11,366 nucleotides of DNA. It comes from Granulosicoccaceae bacterium. Lineage in GTDB: Bacteria; Pseudomonadota; Gammaproteobacteria; Granulosicoccales; Granulosicoccaceae. The notes under the pieces are model-generated. The model saw nothing but the letters and a program-made list of their open reading frames with translations, had not been told where the DNA came from and searched no databases. The position numbers and the translations under genes were made by a program. The stretch spans positions 1 to 11,366 of the forward strand of contig JALZUX010000330.1 in the NCBI GenBank assembly GCA_023301405.1, given 5' to 3'. Every line of letters begins with the position of its first letter. Within the stretch, counting starts at the first letter, position 1. Of the stretch, positions 1 to 5,904 are shown in pieces.

Positions 1-1
1 C

Positions 2-176
2 CTAGGAGTCTGTCCGGGAACTAGGGTCTTGAGCTCCGGCGTGAGATTTTGAGTCAGATATTTCTATTAATGAGGGCGAATAGTTGTTCTTCTTTAACGT
101 TGTGATCAGAAATATCTATCTCAAAATTTTATGCGCCTGAGTGATCTGTACATTGATCTGTATACGGACGAGCACC
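2..176. repeat. Imperfect palindromic, MITE-like repeat (copy 1)
   Basis: A dyad about 175 bp long with no room for a protein. The inner arms at 43-65 and 108-130 are inverted copies matching at about 19 of 23 positions, including a perfect 10-bp pair (56-65 and 108-117). The outer ends are degenerate inverted copies too: the left end carries CTGTCCGG (10-17), and the right end carries CGGAC (165-169) followed by CACC (173-176). The loop core at 78-99 is identical, in inverted orientation, to 11320-11341, and the left tip (2-23) matches 11251-11272 at 18 of 22 positions. Palindromic structure plus a second copy fits a non-autonomous mobile or REP-like element. No transposase is visible, so the family is not assigned. 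The left boundary may extend beyond the window. Confidence 0.75.
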
Positions 177-222
177 AGCCATGCTGATCGTGCTTCGATA
201 AACAAAATGTTGATTGCGTTTC

Positions 223-267
223 TTGACAATTGTTGGTCAACCGGTCGAAGGGTTTCTTAGTTATAAT
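223..267 (+). promoter_or_regulatory. Candidate ridA promoter/operator region
   Basis: A perfect TATAAT -10 box lies at 262-267, 42 bases before the chosen ridA start. No good -35 lies at 16-18 bp from it. A perfect TTGACA at 223-228 is 33 bp away, too far to pair with it. TTGAC (223-227) and GTCAA (236-240) form an inverted repeat that could be a regulator site just upstream. This is inferred from sequence only. Confidence 0.3.
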
Positions 268-309
268 CAGTCTGGGACTTCCCAACCTAAACTAACGCAG
301 AGACTGAAC

Positions 310-696
310 ATGCCAAAGCAAATTATTGAAACCAAGGACGCGCCCAGCGCTATTGGTGCTTATTCTCAAGCTGTAAAAGTTGGTGATACAGTTTATCTGT
401 CTGGTCAAATCCCGTTGAACCCCGAAACAATGGAAGTTGTTGGCGGCGGTGTAGAGGTGCAAATTAACCAGGTGTTTACAAACCTTGCTGCCGTATGTAA
501 AGCAGCGGGTGGTAGCCTTGAAGATATCGTAAAGCTGACCGTTTACCTGACCGATCTCGGTGATTTTGCCAAGGTCAATGAAGCGATGGCTGAATTTTTT
601 GAAGCTCCGTATCCTGCACGAGCCGCAATTGGGGTGGCACAGTTACCTAAAGATGTCCCTGTTGAGGTTGAAGGGGTCATGGTGCTTAATAACTAA
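310..696 (+). CDS. ridA: RidA family enamine/imine deaminase
   Basis: A 128-residue protein of the RidA (YjgF/YER057c/UK114) family. These cytosolic trimers hydrolyse reactive enamine/imine intermediates, such as 2-aminoacrylate released by PLP-dependent dehydratases, to ketoacids and ammonia. Family marks seen are APSAIGAYSQ (11-20), SGQIPLNP (31-38), DIVKLTVYLTDL (72-83), and YPAR with the carboxylate-binding Arg104, followed by LPKDVPVEVE (112-121) with Glu120. The ATG at 310 was chosen because it gives the family's usual length of about 126-130 residues. An upstream in-frame TTG at 214 would add 32 residues with no family similarity. The position matching Cys107 of E. coli RidA is Ala106 here, so redox or chlorination effects tied to that cysteine would not apply. 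recG follows on the same strand after about 100 bases. Confidence 0.95.
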   Translation: MPKQIIETKDAPSAIGAYSQAVKVGDTVYLSGQIPLNPETMEVVGGGVEVQINQVFTNLAAVCKAAGGSLEDIVKLTVYLTDLGDFAKVNEAMAEFFEAPYPARAAIGVAQLPKDVPVEVEGVMVLNN

Positions 697-796
697 TTGA
701 GTATTCAGAAAACGCGATCACCTGCCTACCGTGGCAAGTCTGCACTTATTGCAAGGTGGCCTACATTGCCGATGATTTGTACAGGCTGGTAGTTTG

Positions 797-2887
797 ATGG
801 ATCTATCATCAATTCCAGTGGTTCGGCTTGCCGGGGTTGGCCCTAAGCTGGCTGAAAAACTAGCAAAGCTGCGAATTAAAACAATCCAGGATGTATTGTT
901 TCATTTGCCGCTGCGTTATCAGGACCGCACCAGAGAAGTGGCTATCGGTGATTTGTTGCCCGGTATGGAGGTCGTCTGTACCGGCACCGTTGTATCAACT
1001 GAAGTGTTGTTTCGAGGACGTCGGTCAATGGTCTGCACCATTGCAGATAGCAGTGGCGAGCTGCGACTGCGATTCTTCCACTTCAATAATCAACAGCGTG
1101 AAAGTCTCAGGGAAGGCGCAAAGATCCGCTGTTTTGGTGAAATTCGCCGTGGTCCAAGGACCATGGAAATGGTGCACCCTGAGTATCAGGGAGTCGTGGC
1201 GGGTACCACTCCGTTGGTGGCGGAAACATTAACGCCGATCTATCCCGTTACCGAAGGGTTGCATCAATTGTCGATGCGCAAAATCACCACAGGTGCACTC
1301 GAATATCTTGAAAAAGCTGCGATACCGGAGTTGCTTCCTACGTCGACGGCGCTCTTTGACGATGTGGGTAAATTTAGCATACCTCTACATCGTGCCTTAG
1401 TAACAGCGCATCGGCCGCCGCCTGAAGTAAGCGTTGATGCCTTGCTTGAGGGGACTCATCCCGCAGTGCAGCGACTGGCCCTGGAAGAATTAATCGCGCA
1501 CAGGCTCAGCGTTCAACGAGTACGGGAGCAATCACGCACCCTTATAGCGCCTGAGATTGCACGGCAAAGTGAGCTTTGTGCGACGCTAGTGACCTCGTTA
1601 CCTTTTCAGTTGACCGGTGCGCAAAGCCGGGTGATCGATGAGATTGCTACCGATCTCAGTACACCGGAGCCTATGCTGAGATTGATTCAAGGGGATGTTG
1701 GATCTGGAAAAACCATGGTGGCCGCCGCCGCGGCTGCGATGGTGGTTGGGGCTGGCTATCAGGTGGCGATAATGGCGCCAACCGAAATATTGGCTGAGCA
1801 ACATCTTGCCAGCTTCACTAGTTGCTTTGAACCATTGGGATTAAAAATTGGTTGGTTAAAAGGCAAGCTTGGGGCGCGACAACGTCGTGAGTCGATAGAG
1901 TCTATCGCGCTCGGTCAGACAAGTATTGCAGTGGGTACACACGCGTTGTTCCAACGCGATGTTAACTTCAAAAATTTAGGGCTTACTATTGTGGATGAGC
2001 AGCATCGTTTTGGCGTTCATCAACGATTATCTCTGCGCGAAAAAGGGGTGGTCGACGGGCTTGTGCCTCATCAGCTCACCATGACGGCTACGCCCATCCC
2101 GCGCACACTGGCAATGACGGCCTATGCTGATCTTGATTGCTCTGTGATCGATGAGTTGCCGCCGGGGCGACAGCACATCACGACTGTTGCCATTCCCAAT
2201 GGCCGGCGCGAAGAAGTGATCAGTCGGGTAGCGGCGGCAATTACGGAAGGACGGCAAGTGTATTGGGTATGCACTCTAATCGAAGAGTCTGAATTACTGC
2301 AGGCAAGTGCCGCAGAAAACACACTGGAAGAGCTTTCAGAAAGAATGCCTGATGTAGCCATTTCATTGGTGCATGGTCGTATGAAAGGCCCTGAAAAAGA
2401 ACAGGCAATGATGGAATTCAAAGACCATCAGACTCAGTTGCTGGTGGCAACCACGGTGATTGAAGTGGGTGTGGATGTGCCTAACGCATCATTAATTATA
2501 ATAGAAAACGTAGAGCGTCTGGGCTTATCGCAACTCCATCAGTTACGTGGTCGGGTGGGTCGCGGCAGTGTAGAAAGCAGCTGTGTGCTGATGTATGAGG
2601 CCGGGCTCAGCCAGCGTGCACGCGATCGTATTGGCATTATGCGTGAGACGAATGACGGCTTTGCGATTGCTGAGAAGGATCTAGAACTGCGTGGTGCCGG
2701 TGAAATGCTTGGTACTCGCCAAACCGGGGCGATGAATTTTCGCATCGCCGACATCGTGCGTGATAAAAAACTGCTCATCGACGTCAAGGTGTTGAGCGAA
2801 CAAATTCAACGCAACACACCTGAGCTTGTAGATCCTCTGGTGAAGCGGTGGATGGGGGACGATGCGCCTGAATACGGTAACGTATAG
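797..2887 (+). CDS. recG: ATP-dependent DNA helicase RecG
   Basis: A 696-residue superfamily 2 helicase, essentially full length (E. coli RecG is 693). RecG remodels stalled replication forks and Holliday junctions by fork regression, and limits R-loop and over-replication damage. The N-terminal part carries the LFHLPLRYQDR signature (34-44) and the OB-fold wedge domain that splits the fork (roughly 50-150, with FFHFN at 93-97). The motor carries Walker A GDVGSGKT (299-306), DEQH (motif II, 400-403), TATPIPRT (430-437) and QLRGRVGRG (motif VI, 582-590). The ATG at 797 is preferred over the adjacent in-frame TTG at 794; the ribosome site is weak (AGG near 783). It lies downstream of ridA on the same strand and converges with the rhomboid gene, whose end is 15 bases away. 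No clear terminator separates the two. All catalytic motifs are intact. Confidence 0.97.
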   Translation: MDLSSIPVVRLAGVGPKLAEKLAKLRIKTIQDVLFHLPLRYQDRTREVAIGDLLPGMEVVCTGTVVSTEVLFRGRRSMVCTIADSSGELRLRFFHFNNQQRESLREGAKIRCFGEIRRGPRTMEMVHPEYQGVVAGTTPLVAETLTPIYPVTEGLHQLSMRKITTGALEYLEKAAIPELLPTSTALFDDVGKFSIPLHRALVTAHRPPPEVSVDALLEGTHPAVQRLALEELIAHRLSVQRVREQSRTLIAPEIARQSELCATLVTSLPFQLTGAQSRVIDEIATDLSTPEPMLRLIQGDVGSGKTMVAAAAAAMVVGAGYQVAIMAPTEILAEQHLASFTSCFEPLGLKIGWLKGKLGARQRRESIESIALGQTSIAVGTHALFQRDVNFKNLGLTIVDEQHRFGVHQRLSLREKGVVDGLVPHQLTMTATPIPRTLAMTAYADLDCSVIDELPPGRQHITTVAIPNGRREEVISRVAAAITEGRQVYWVCTLIEESELLQASAAENTLEELSERMPDVAISLVHGRMKGPEKEQAMMEFKDHQTQLLVATTVIEVGVDVPNASLIIIENVERLGLSQLHQLRGRVGRGSVESSCVLMYEAGLSQRARDRIGIMRETNDGFAIAEKDLELRGAGEMLGTRQTGAMNFRIADIVRDKKLLIDVKVLSEQIQRNTPELVDPLVKRWMGDDAPEYGNV

Positions 2888-2902
2888 CCTGAATAACGCG
2901 GG

Positions 2903-3523
2903 CTAGAGCGACTGGTTTCTGTAGTGTCTAACTAAATAGCCCAGCCCTAATAAAACAATAACTGCTAGTCCGCCGGATACCATGCCGTAAAGATGCGCGT
3001 TGACGATTACATTTCCACCAGTCATTTTTTCGCTGCTCTCGACCGCTCCGTAAAGTTGTTCCCACACAATTTTTCCGATAGTGTAGGCAGCCAATATTAC
3101 GGCAGTTAACCGCTGGTGGCGAAACTCCGCAATGGCCCCGCCTAGTAGCAGGCCATACAGCACGCCTGATAGCCCGACGTACCATTGTAGGTGAGGATCG
3201 AACAGCAATAGGCCCGTTCCAACACCAATCATGCTGATGATTCCGGTCAGCAGCCAGTGCCATGCGCGCATAGCGGGCGCTAACAACGCGGTGATCACAA
3301 TTAAGCCTGCAAGGTTTAGAAAAAGGTGGGAGTAACCTAGATGCACCAGATTACCCGTCAGTAGTCGCCACCATTGGCCTGCCTCGATGTCGGGCCGACT
3401 AAAGCGCAAAGCCTCTTGTAGCCCGAACAATTGCAAAATAATGCAAGTTGCTCCAACGGCGACAGCGATCCAGTGTGCACAGTTGAGTTTTTGTGTAAAG
3501 GTTGTGTATTGTCGGGCGTACAA
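2903..3523 (-). CDS. rrtA: Rhombosortase-like rhomboid serine protease
   Basis: A 206-residue polytopic membrane protein with about six hydrophobic segments. It carries rhomboid marks: HLGYSHLFLN (61-70), the helix with two His and an Asn; GLSG (117-120) with nucleophile Ser119; and AHLYG (176-180) with catalytic His177, giving the Ser-His dyad. The short length, the GxSG-then-AHxxG layout and the lack of extra domains resemble rhombosortases (RrtA). That family is associated with cleavage of C-terminal GlyGly-CTERM anchors on proteins exported by T2SS. The start is a TTG at 3523: the frame is open upstream to a stop near 3572 with no ATG or GTG, and an AGGA lies about 11 bases before the TTG. 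It is divergent from the T2SS operon. No GlyGly-CTERM protein lies in the window, so assignment to RrtA rather than another small rhomboid (GlpG-like) rests on form and context. Rhomboid protease: very likely; rhombosortase: likely. Confidence 0.82.
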   Translation of the reverse strand: MYARQYTTFTQKLNCAHWIAVAVGATCIILQLFGLQEALRFSRPDIEAGQWWRLLTGNLVHLGYSHLFLNLAGLIVITALLAPAMRAWHWLLTGIISMIGVGTGLLLFDPHLQWYVGLSGVLYGLLLGGAIAEFRHQRLTAVILAAYTIGKIVWEQLYGAVESSEKMTGGNVIVNAHLYGMVSGGLAVIVLLGLGYLVRHYRNQSL

Positions 3524-3582
3524 TGGAAACTTTTTCCTGCTGGGTTTATCAGTACAGTAACAGGCGGCGCTCTATTTGCCGC

Positions 3583-3602
3583 TATAATTATCGTCAGATA
3601 AT
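3583..3602. promoter_or_regulatory. Candidate divergent promoter/operator, rrtA-gspG
   Basis: A perfect TATAAT (3583-3588) on the + strand would give the gspG transcript a leader of roughly 95-100 bases. Overlapping it is a perfect 6-bp inverted repeat with a 4-base centre (3587-3592 and 3597-3602). It presents the -10-like hexamer GATAAT on both strands, so it could also serve rrtA. No consensus -35 box is evident in either direction. This could be a regulator site covering both promoters. Confidence 0.35.
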
Positions 3603-3642
3603 AGTAGGCGTTAAAACGAAGAGTAGCTGGCTTAAAGTAAAG

Positions 3643-3654
3643 TTAGCGCGCTAA
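3643..3654. promoter_or_regulatory. Perfect 12-bp palindrome upstream of gspG
   Basis: TTAGCGCGCTAA is fully self-complementary and lies 36 bases before the gspG start, downstream of the candidate -10. The position suits a repressor operator. No known regulator motif is recognised. Confidence 0.3.
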
Positions 3655-3676
3655 GTTCGCCGTCGAATTCAAGATT

Positions 3677-3680
3677 GGAG
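3677..3680 (+). promoter_or_regulatory. gspG ribosome binding site
   Basis: GGAG lies 10 bases before the GTG at 3691 and 13 before the ATG at 3694. The spacing slightly favours the GTG. It leaves no support for the later in-frame ATG at 3718, so a long prepilin leader is expected. Confidence 0.5.
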
Positions 3681-3690
3681 CCAATAGACT

Positions 3691-4191
3691 GTGATGAAAA
3701 TCGTCAAATCCGAAAAAATGATTGAATCTGGAACAACCAGCCCTCAACTAGCCATAGACGGCACGCAGCCACGTAAGCAGTCAGGCTTTAGTCTGATCGA
3801 GCTAATCGCGGTGGTAGCGATACTGGGAATATTAGCAGCGGTGGTTGCACCGAAAATTTTTGGCCAACCTGGCAAAGCTAGAATTGCTAAAGCAAAAACC
3901 GAGATAAGCGGTATTCAATCAGCGCTGCAAATGTATAAATTAGAAAATATTAACTACCCGAGTTCAGAGCAGGGCCTGATGGCGTTGGTTGAACAGCCCA
4001 GCGGTGAGCCAGAAGCACCAAATTGGCAGGAAGGTGGTTATCTGGATAGATTGCCTAAGGACCCTTGGGGTAAAGAGTACCTATATGTGAGCCCTGGTGA
4101 GAATGGCGATATCGACATCTACACGATGGGTGCCGATGGACAAAGTGGCGGTGAGGGAGAAAACTCCGATATCGGTAACTGGAATTTGTAA
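3691..4191 (+). CDS. gspG: Major pseudopilin GspG (T2SS)
   Basis: The major subunit of the T2SS pseudopilus, the periplasmic piston-like filament. The 166-residue precursor has a type IV prepilin site G32|FSLIE, with the essential Glu at mature +5, then a hydrophobic N-terminal helix (33-54). The C-terminal region has the GspG-type DPWG (124-127) and a loop rich in Asp, Gly and Ser (147-164) at the position of the family's calcium site. The mature protein is about 134 residues, normal for GspG. The leader is odd: 31-32 residues instead of the usual 6-10. There is no in-frame ATG, GTG or TTG after 3718, and a stop lies two codons before 3691, so the leader is at least 23 residues. It is the first gene of the gspGHIJKLMN operon; gspC-F are not upstream. 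The GTG at 3691 was chosen by ribosome-site spacing; the ATG at 3694 is nearly equivalent. Confidence 0.95.
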   Translation: MMKIVKSEKMIESGTTSPQLAIDGTQPRKQSGFSLIELIAVVAILGILAAVVAPKIFGQPGKARIAKAKTEISGIQSALQMYKLENINYPSSEQGLMALVEQPSGEPEAPNWQEGGYLDRLPKDPWGKEYLYVSPGENGDIDIYTMGADGQSGGEGENSDIGNWNL

Positions 4192-4225
4192 CTTTTGAAC
4201 CGCAGAAGTAATAGTCAGTAACATA

Positions 4226-4253
4226 GAGGTGCAGGTACCATGACCTGCACCTC
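4226..4253 (+). other. Strong intergenic hairpin between gspG and gspH
   Basis: A perfect 11-bp stem (4226-4236 with 4243-4253, 7 of 11 pairs G-C) closes a 6-base loop. No U-run follows, so it is not a standard intrinsic terminator. It lies 34 bases after the gspG stop and 28 bases before the gspH start. Such structures can protect the upstream mRNA 3' end or cause partial readthrough, which would suit the high demand for GspG over the minor pseudopilins. An in-frame ATG at 4240 falls inside the loop, which argues against it as the gspH start. Confidence 0.75.
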
Positions 4254-4268
4254 GAACATCTCAAATCC

Positions 4269-4274
4269 AGGAGA
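4269..4274 (+). promoter_or_regulatory. gspH ribosome binding site
   Basis: AGGAGA sits 7 bases before the ATG at 4282. It is among the best ribosome sites in the window and decides this start over the upstream ATG at 4240. Confidence 0.75.
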
Positions 4275-4281
4275 TATAGCG

Positions 4282-4824
4282 ATGTCCTCTCCCATTAAAA
4301 ATCAACGCGGATTTTCGCTGCTGGAACTGATCGTCGTCATTGCAATGATGGCTACCTTAACCGGGGTTATAGTGCCGCGAATAAATTTCGGCGGCGAAAA
4401 AAACCAAATCCGCACTGAGACTCTGCGCCTTGCCGAGTTAATGCGACGAGCCTCCGAAGAGTCTATTTTTAAGACTCGCGAAATCGGCATCCGCTTTACA
4501 GATGGTGATTATCAGTTTCTGACGCTTGAAGGTGATAACAGAACCGGTAAATGGGTTGCCTACGAGAGTAAAATGTTTCGCAAACGCGAGTGGCCTGACG
4601 GCTTTGAAGTAGAAGTTGAGCTCTCGGGTGTTGGCGTTGAACTTGAATTCAGCGACGCCTTTAAAATCGATGAGAAAACCCGCCCGCATGTCCTGTTTTT
4701 ATCTAACGGAGAATTAATGCCTGATTTTAAAGTGCTGGTGGACAAGGGGATATCTGACGATCGGTGGCAGGTTGCCAGCGGTGTCGAGGAACCTGTCACT
4801 GTCGGGATAGCGGAAGACCTGTGA
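4282..4824 (+). CDS. gspH: Minor pseudopilin GspH (T2SS)
   Basis: A 180-residue minor pseudopilin, placed between the GspG shaft and the I-J-K tip in known systems. The N-terminus is a standard prepilin signal: a 10-residue leader ending in RG, cleavage before FSLLE with Glu at +5, and a hydrophobic helix up to about residue 30. The remainder is a soluble periplasmic domain rich in beta-forming sequence, as in the GspH/FimT family, with no cysteine. Length is typical. The start is set by the ribosome site 7 bases upstream and by the normal leader length. The stop overlaps the GTG of gspI by four bases (GTGA), indicating translational coupling. The hairpin upstream separates it from gspG. Confidence 0.92.
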   Translation: MSSPIKNQRGFSLLELIVVIAMMATLTGVIVPRINFGGEKNQIRTETLRLAELMRRASEESIFKTREIGIRFTDGDYQFLTLEGDNRTGKWVAYESKMFRKREWPDGFEVEVELSGVGVELEFSDAFKIDEKTRPHVLFLSNGELMPDFKVLVDKGISDDRWQVASGVEEPVTVGIAEDL

Positions 4825-5228
4825 ACAACAGAAATTTAGTTACTGGATTTACGCTGGTTGAGATCATGGTTTCTCTGGCAATTTTATCCATTATGTTGGG
4901 TGCCTTGGTGCAAGGTGCTGGATCGGCCACCGCTAATGCGGGCAGGCTTCGCGATCGCGCTATTGCAGAATGGGTGGGCAGTAATATTATGGTGGAGTTA
5001 CAGTTGTCACCCACATTTCCTACAACTGGCACGAAGTCGGGAGAAGAAGAAATGTTGGGGCACAAGTGGTTTTGGAAAACCATCGTGCAAAAAGTTGAAG
5101 ATGACGACCTACGGAGAGTCGATGTCGAAGTGCGTCGCACTGAGGAATCAAAAAACCCCATTTTTTCGTTGGCCGGTTTTGTCAGCCACCCTCGTTTAAA
5201 ATCGCGAAATGTGAGTGCTACACAGTGA
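4821..5228 (+). CDS. gspI: Minor pseudopilin GspI (T2SS)
   Basis: A 135-residue minor pseudopilin of the tip complex, the likely scaffold that binds GspJ and GspK. The leader is 9 residues ending in Gly, with cleavage before FTLVE (Glu at +5). A hydrophobic helix follows (10-30), then the GspI-like pattern of a Trp and an Asn in the helix after the membrane segment (AEWVGSNIMVE). The GTG at 4821 was chosen because it gives the normal short leader, overlaps the gspH stop by four bases, and has GGAAG 4 bases upstream. Both ends overlap neighbours by GTGA, so translation is tightly coupled through H-I-J. Length is close to the family norm of about 125. Confidence 0.92.
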   Translation: MNNRNLVTGFTLVEIMVSLAILSIMLGALVQGAGSATANAGRLRDRAIAEWVGSNIMVELQLSPTFPTTGTKSGEEEMLGHKWFWKTIVQKVEDDDLRRVDVEVRRTEESKNPIFSLAGFVSHPRLKSRNVSATQ

Positions 5229-5845
5229 ACGTGAATCGCCAGCGTGGCTTTACGTTAATCGAGTTCATAGTCGCCACCGCAGTGCTGGCAATTATGGGTG
5301 GTGTGGCCTACGCTGGCTGGTTTAACGTTAATAGAATTGCCGATCGAACAGAGGCGGCGGTGCAGCGCTATGAACATTTGCAGCGTGCGTTTTACTGGTT
5401 TGGTGAAGATTTTGAACAAATTGTCAAACGCGATTCAGTCGATGAATTGGGTGGCAAGCGTAAAAGTATTGAAGTCAGTGAGTCGGGTGAGTACATCATT
5501 CAGATAACACGAGGGGGATGGACCAACCCGGCGATGTTGCAAATGCCCCCGCGAAGTGATTTACAGAATGTTGCTTACTACCTTGATTCTGATAACCGGC
5601 TGTTGCGACGTTACTGGTACCACGTAGATCGCTTTGACTCGGAGGCCTTTAGCGATCGACTGCTAGTGGATAACGTTGTTGGATTAACTTTTCGTTTTTT
5701 AACTGCAAGCGGTGAGTGGGAGACTTCATGGCCACCACAGAGCAATACGGATGAGGAGTTTGATGAACTTCCAATAGCGCTTGAGGCAACCATTGAACTT
5801 GAAGACCTAGGCTCGGCACGTCAATTGTATCCTTTACCAAACTGA
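5225..5845 (+). CDS. gspJ: Minor pseudopilin GspJ (T2SS)
   Basis: A 206-residue minor pseudopilin of the I-J-K tip. The leader is 8 residues (MNVNRQRG) and cleavage falls before FTLIE, with Glu at +5. A hydrophobic stretch runs to about residue 27, and a periplasmic beta-rich domain follows. GspJ-like features include an aromatic FYWFGEDFEQ segment (58-67) after the helix and a C-terminal segment around LPIALEATIELED. Length is usual for the family. The GTG start overlaps the gspI stop by four bases. The gspJ stop is followed after five bases by a 17-codon mini-ORF that runs into gspK. Confidence 0.92.
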   Translation: MNVNRQRGFTLIEFIVATAVLAIMGGVAYAGWFNVNRIADRTEAAVQRYEHLQRAFYWFGEDFEQIVKRDSVDELGGKRKSIEVSESGEYIIQITRGGWTNPAMLQMPPRSDLQNVAYYLDSDNRLLRRYWYHVDRFDSEAFSDRLLVDNVVGLTFRFLTASGEWETSWPPQSNTDEEFDELPIALEATIELEDLGSARQLYPLPN

Positions 5846-5850
5846 TAAGT

Positions 5851-5904
5851 ATGAACGCAGCTACCAAAAAAGATAGTGCAGAAATACGGCTGAATATGCA
5901 ATGA
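5851..5904 (+). CDS. Possible 17-residue coupling mini-ORF before gspK
   Basis: An ATG five bases after the gspJ stop opens a reading frame for MNAATKKDSAEIRLNMQ. Its TGA overlaps the gspK start by four bases (ATGA). It has no convincing ribosome site of its own and could be reached by reinitiation after gspJ. gspK also lacks a clear ribosome site, so reading this frame would deliver ribosomes to its ATG. Expression is not shown; it may be chance. Confidence 0.3.
   Translation: MNAATKKDSAEIRLNMQ

Noticed and set aside
214..309. N-terminal extension of ridA from a TTG at 214
   Set aside because: The added 32 residues match no RidA feature, the candidate promoter lies within them, and the ATG at 310 gives the normal family length.
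2027..2421. Antisense open frames inside recG (and similar ones in gspH, gspK, gspL and gspN)
   Set aside because: They are shadows of strongly conserved coding sequence on the other strand, with no family match or ribosome sites.
2888..2902. Possible shared terminator between recG and the rhomboid gene
   Set aside because: Only 15 bases separate them and no stable stem with a T-run is present on either strand.
4240..4281. Earlier ATG start for gspH at 4240
   Set aside because: It lies in the loop of a strong hairpin, gives an overlong leader, and the ATG at 4282 has an excellent AGGAGA site.
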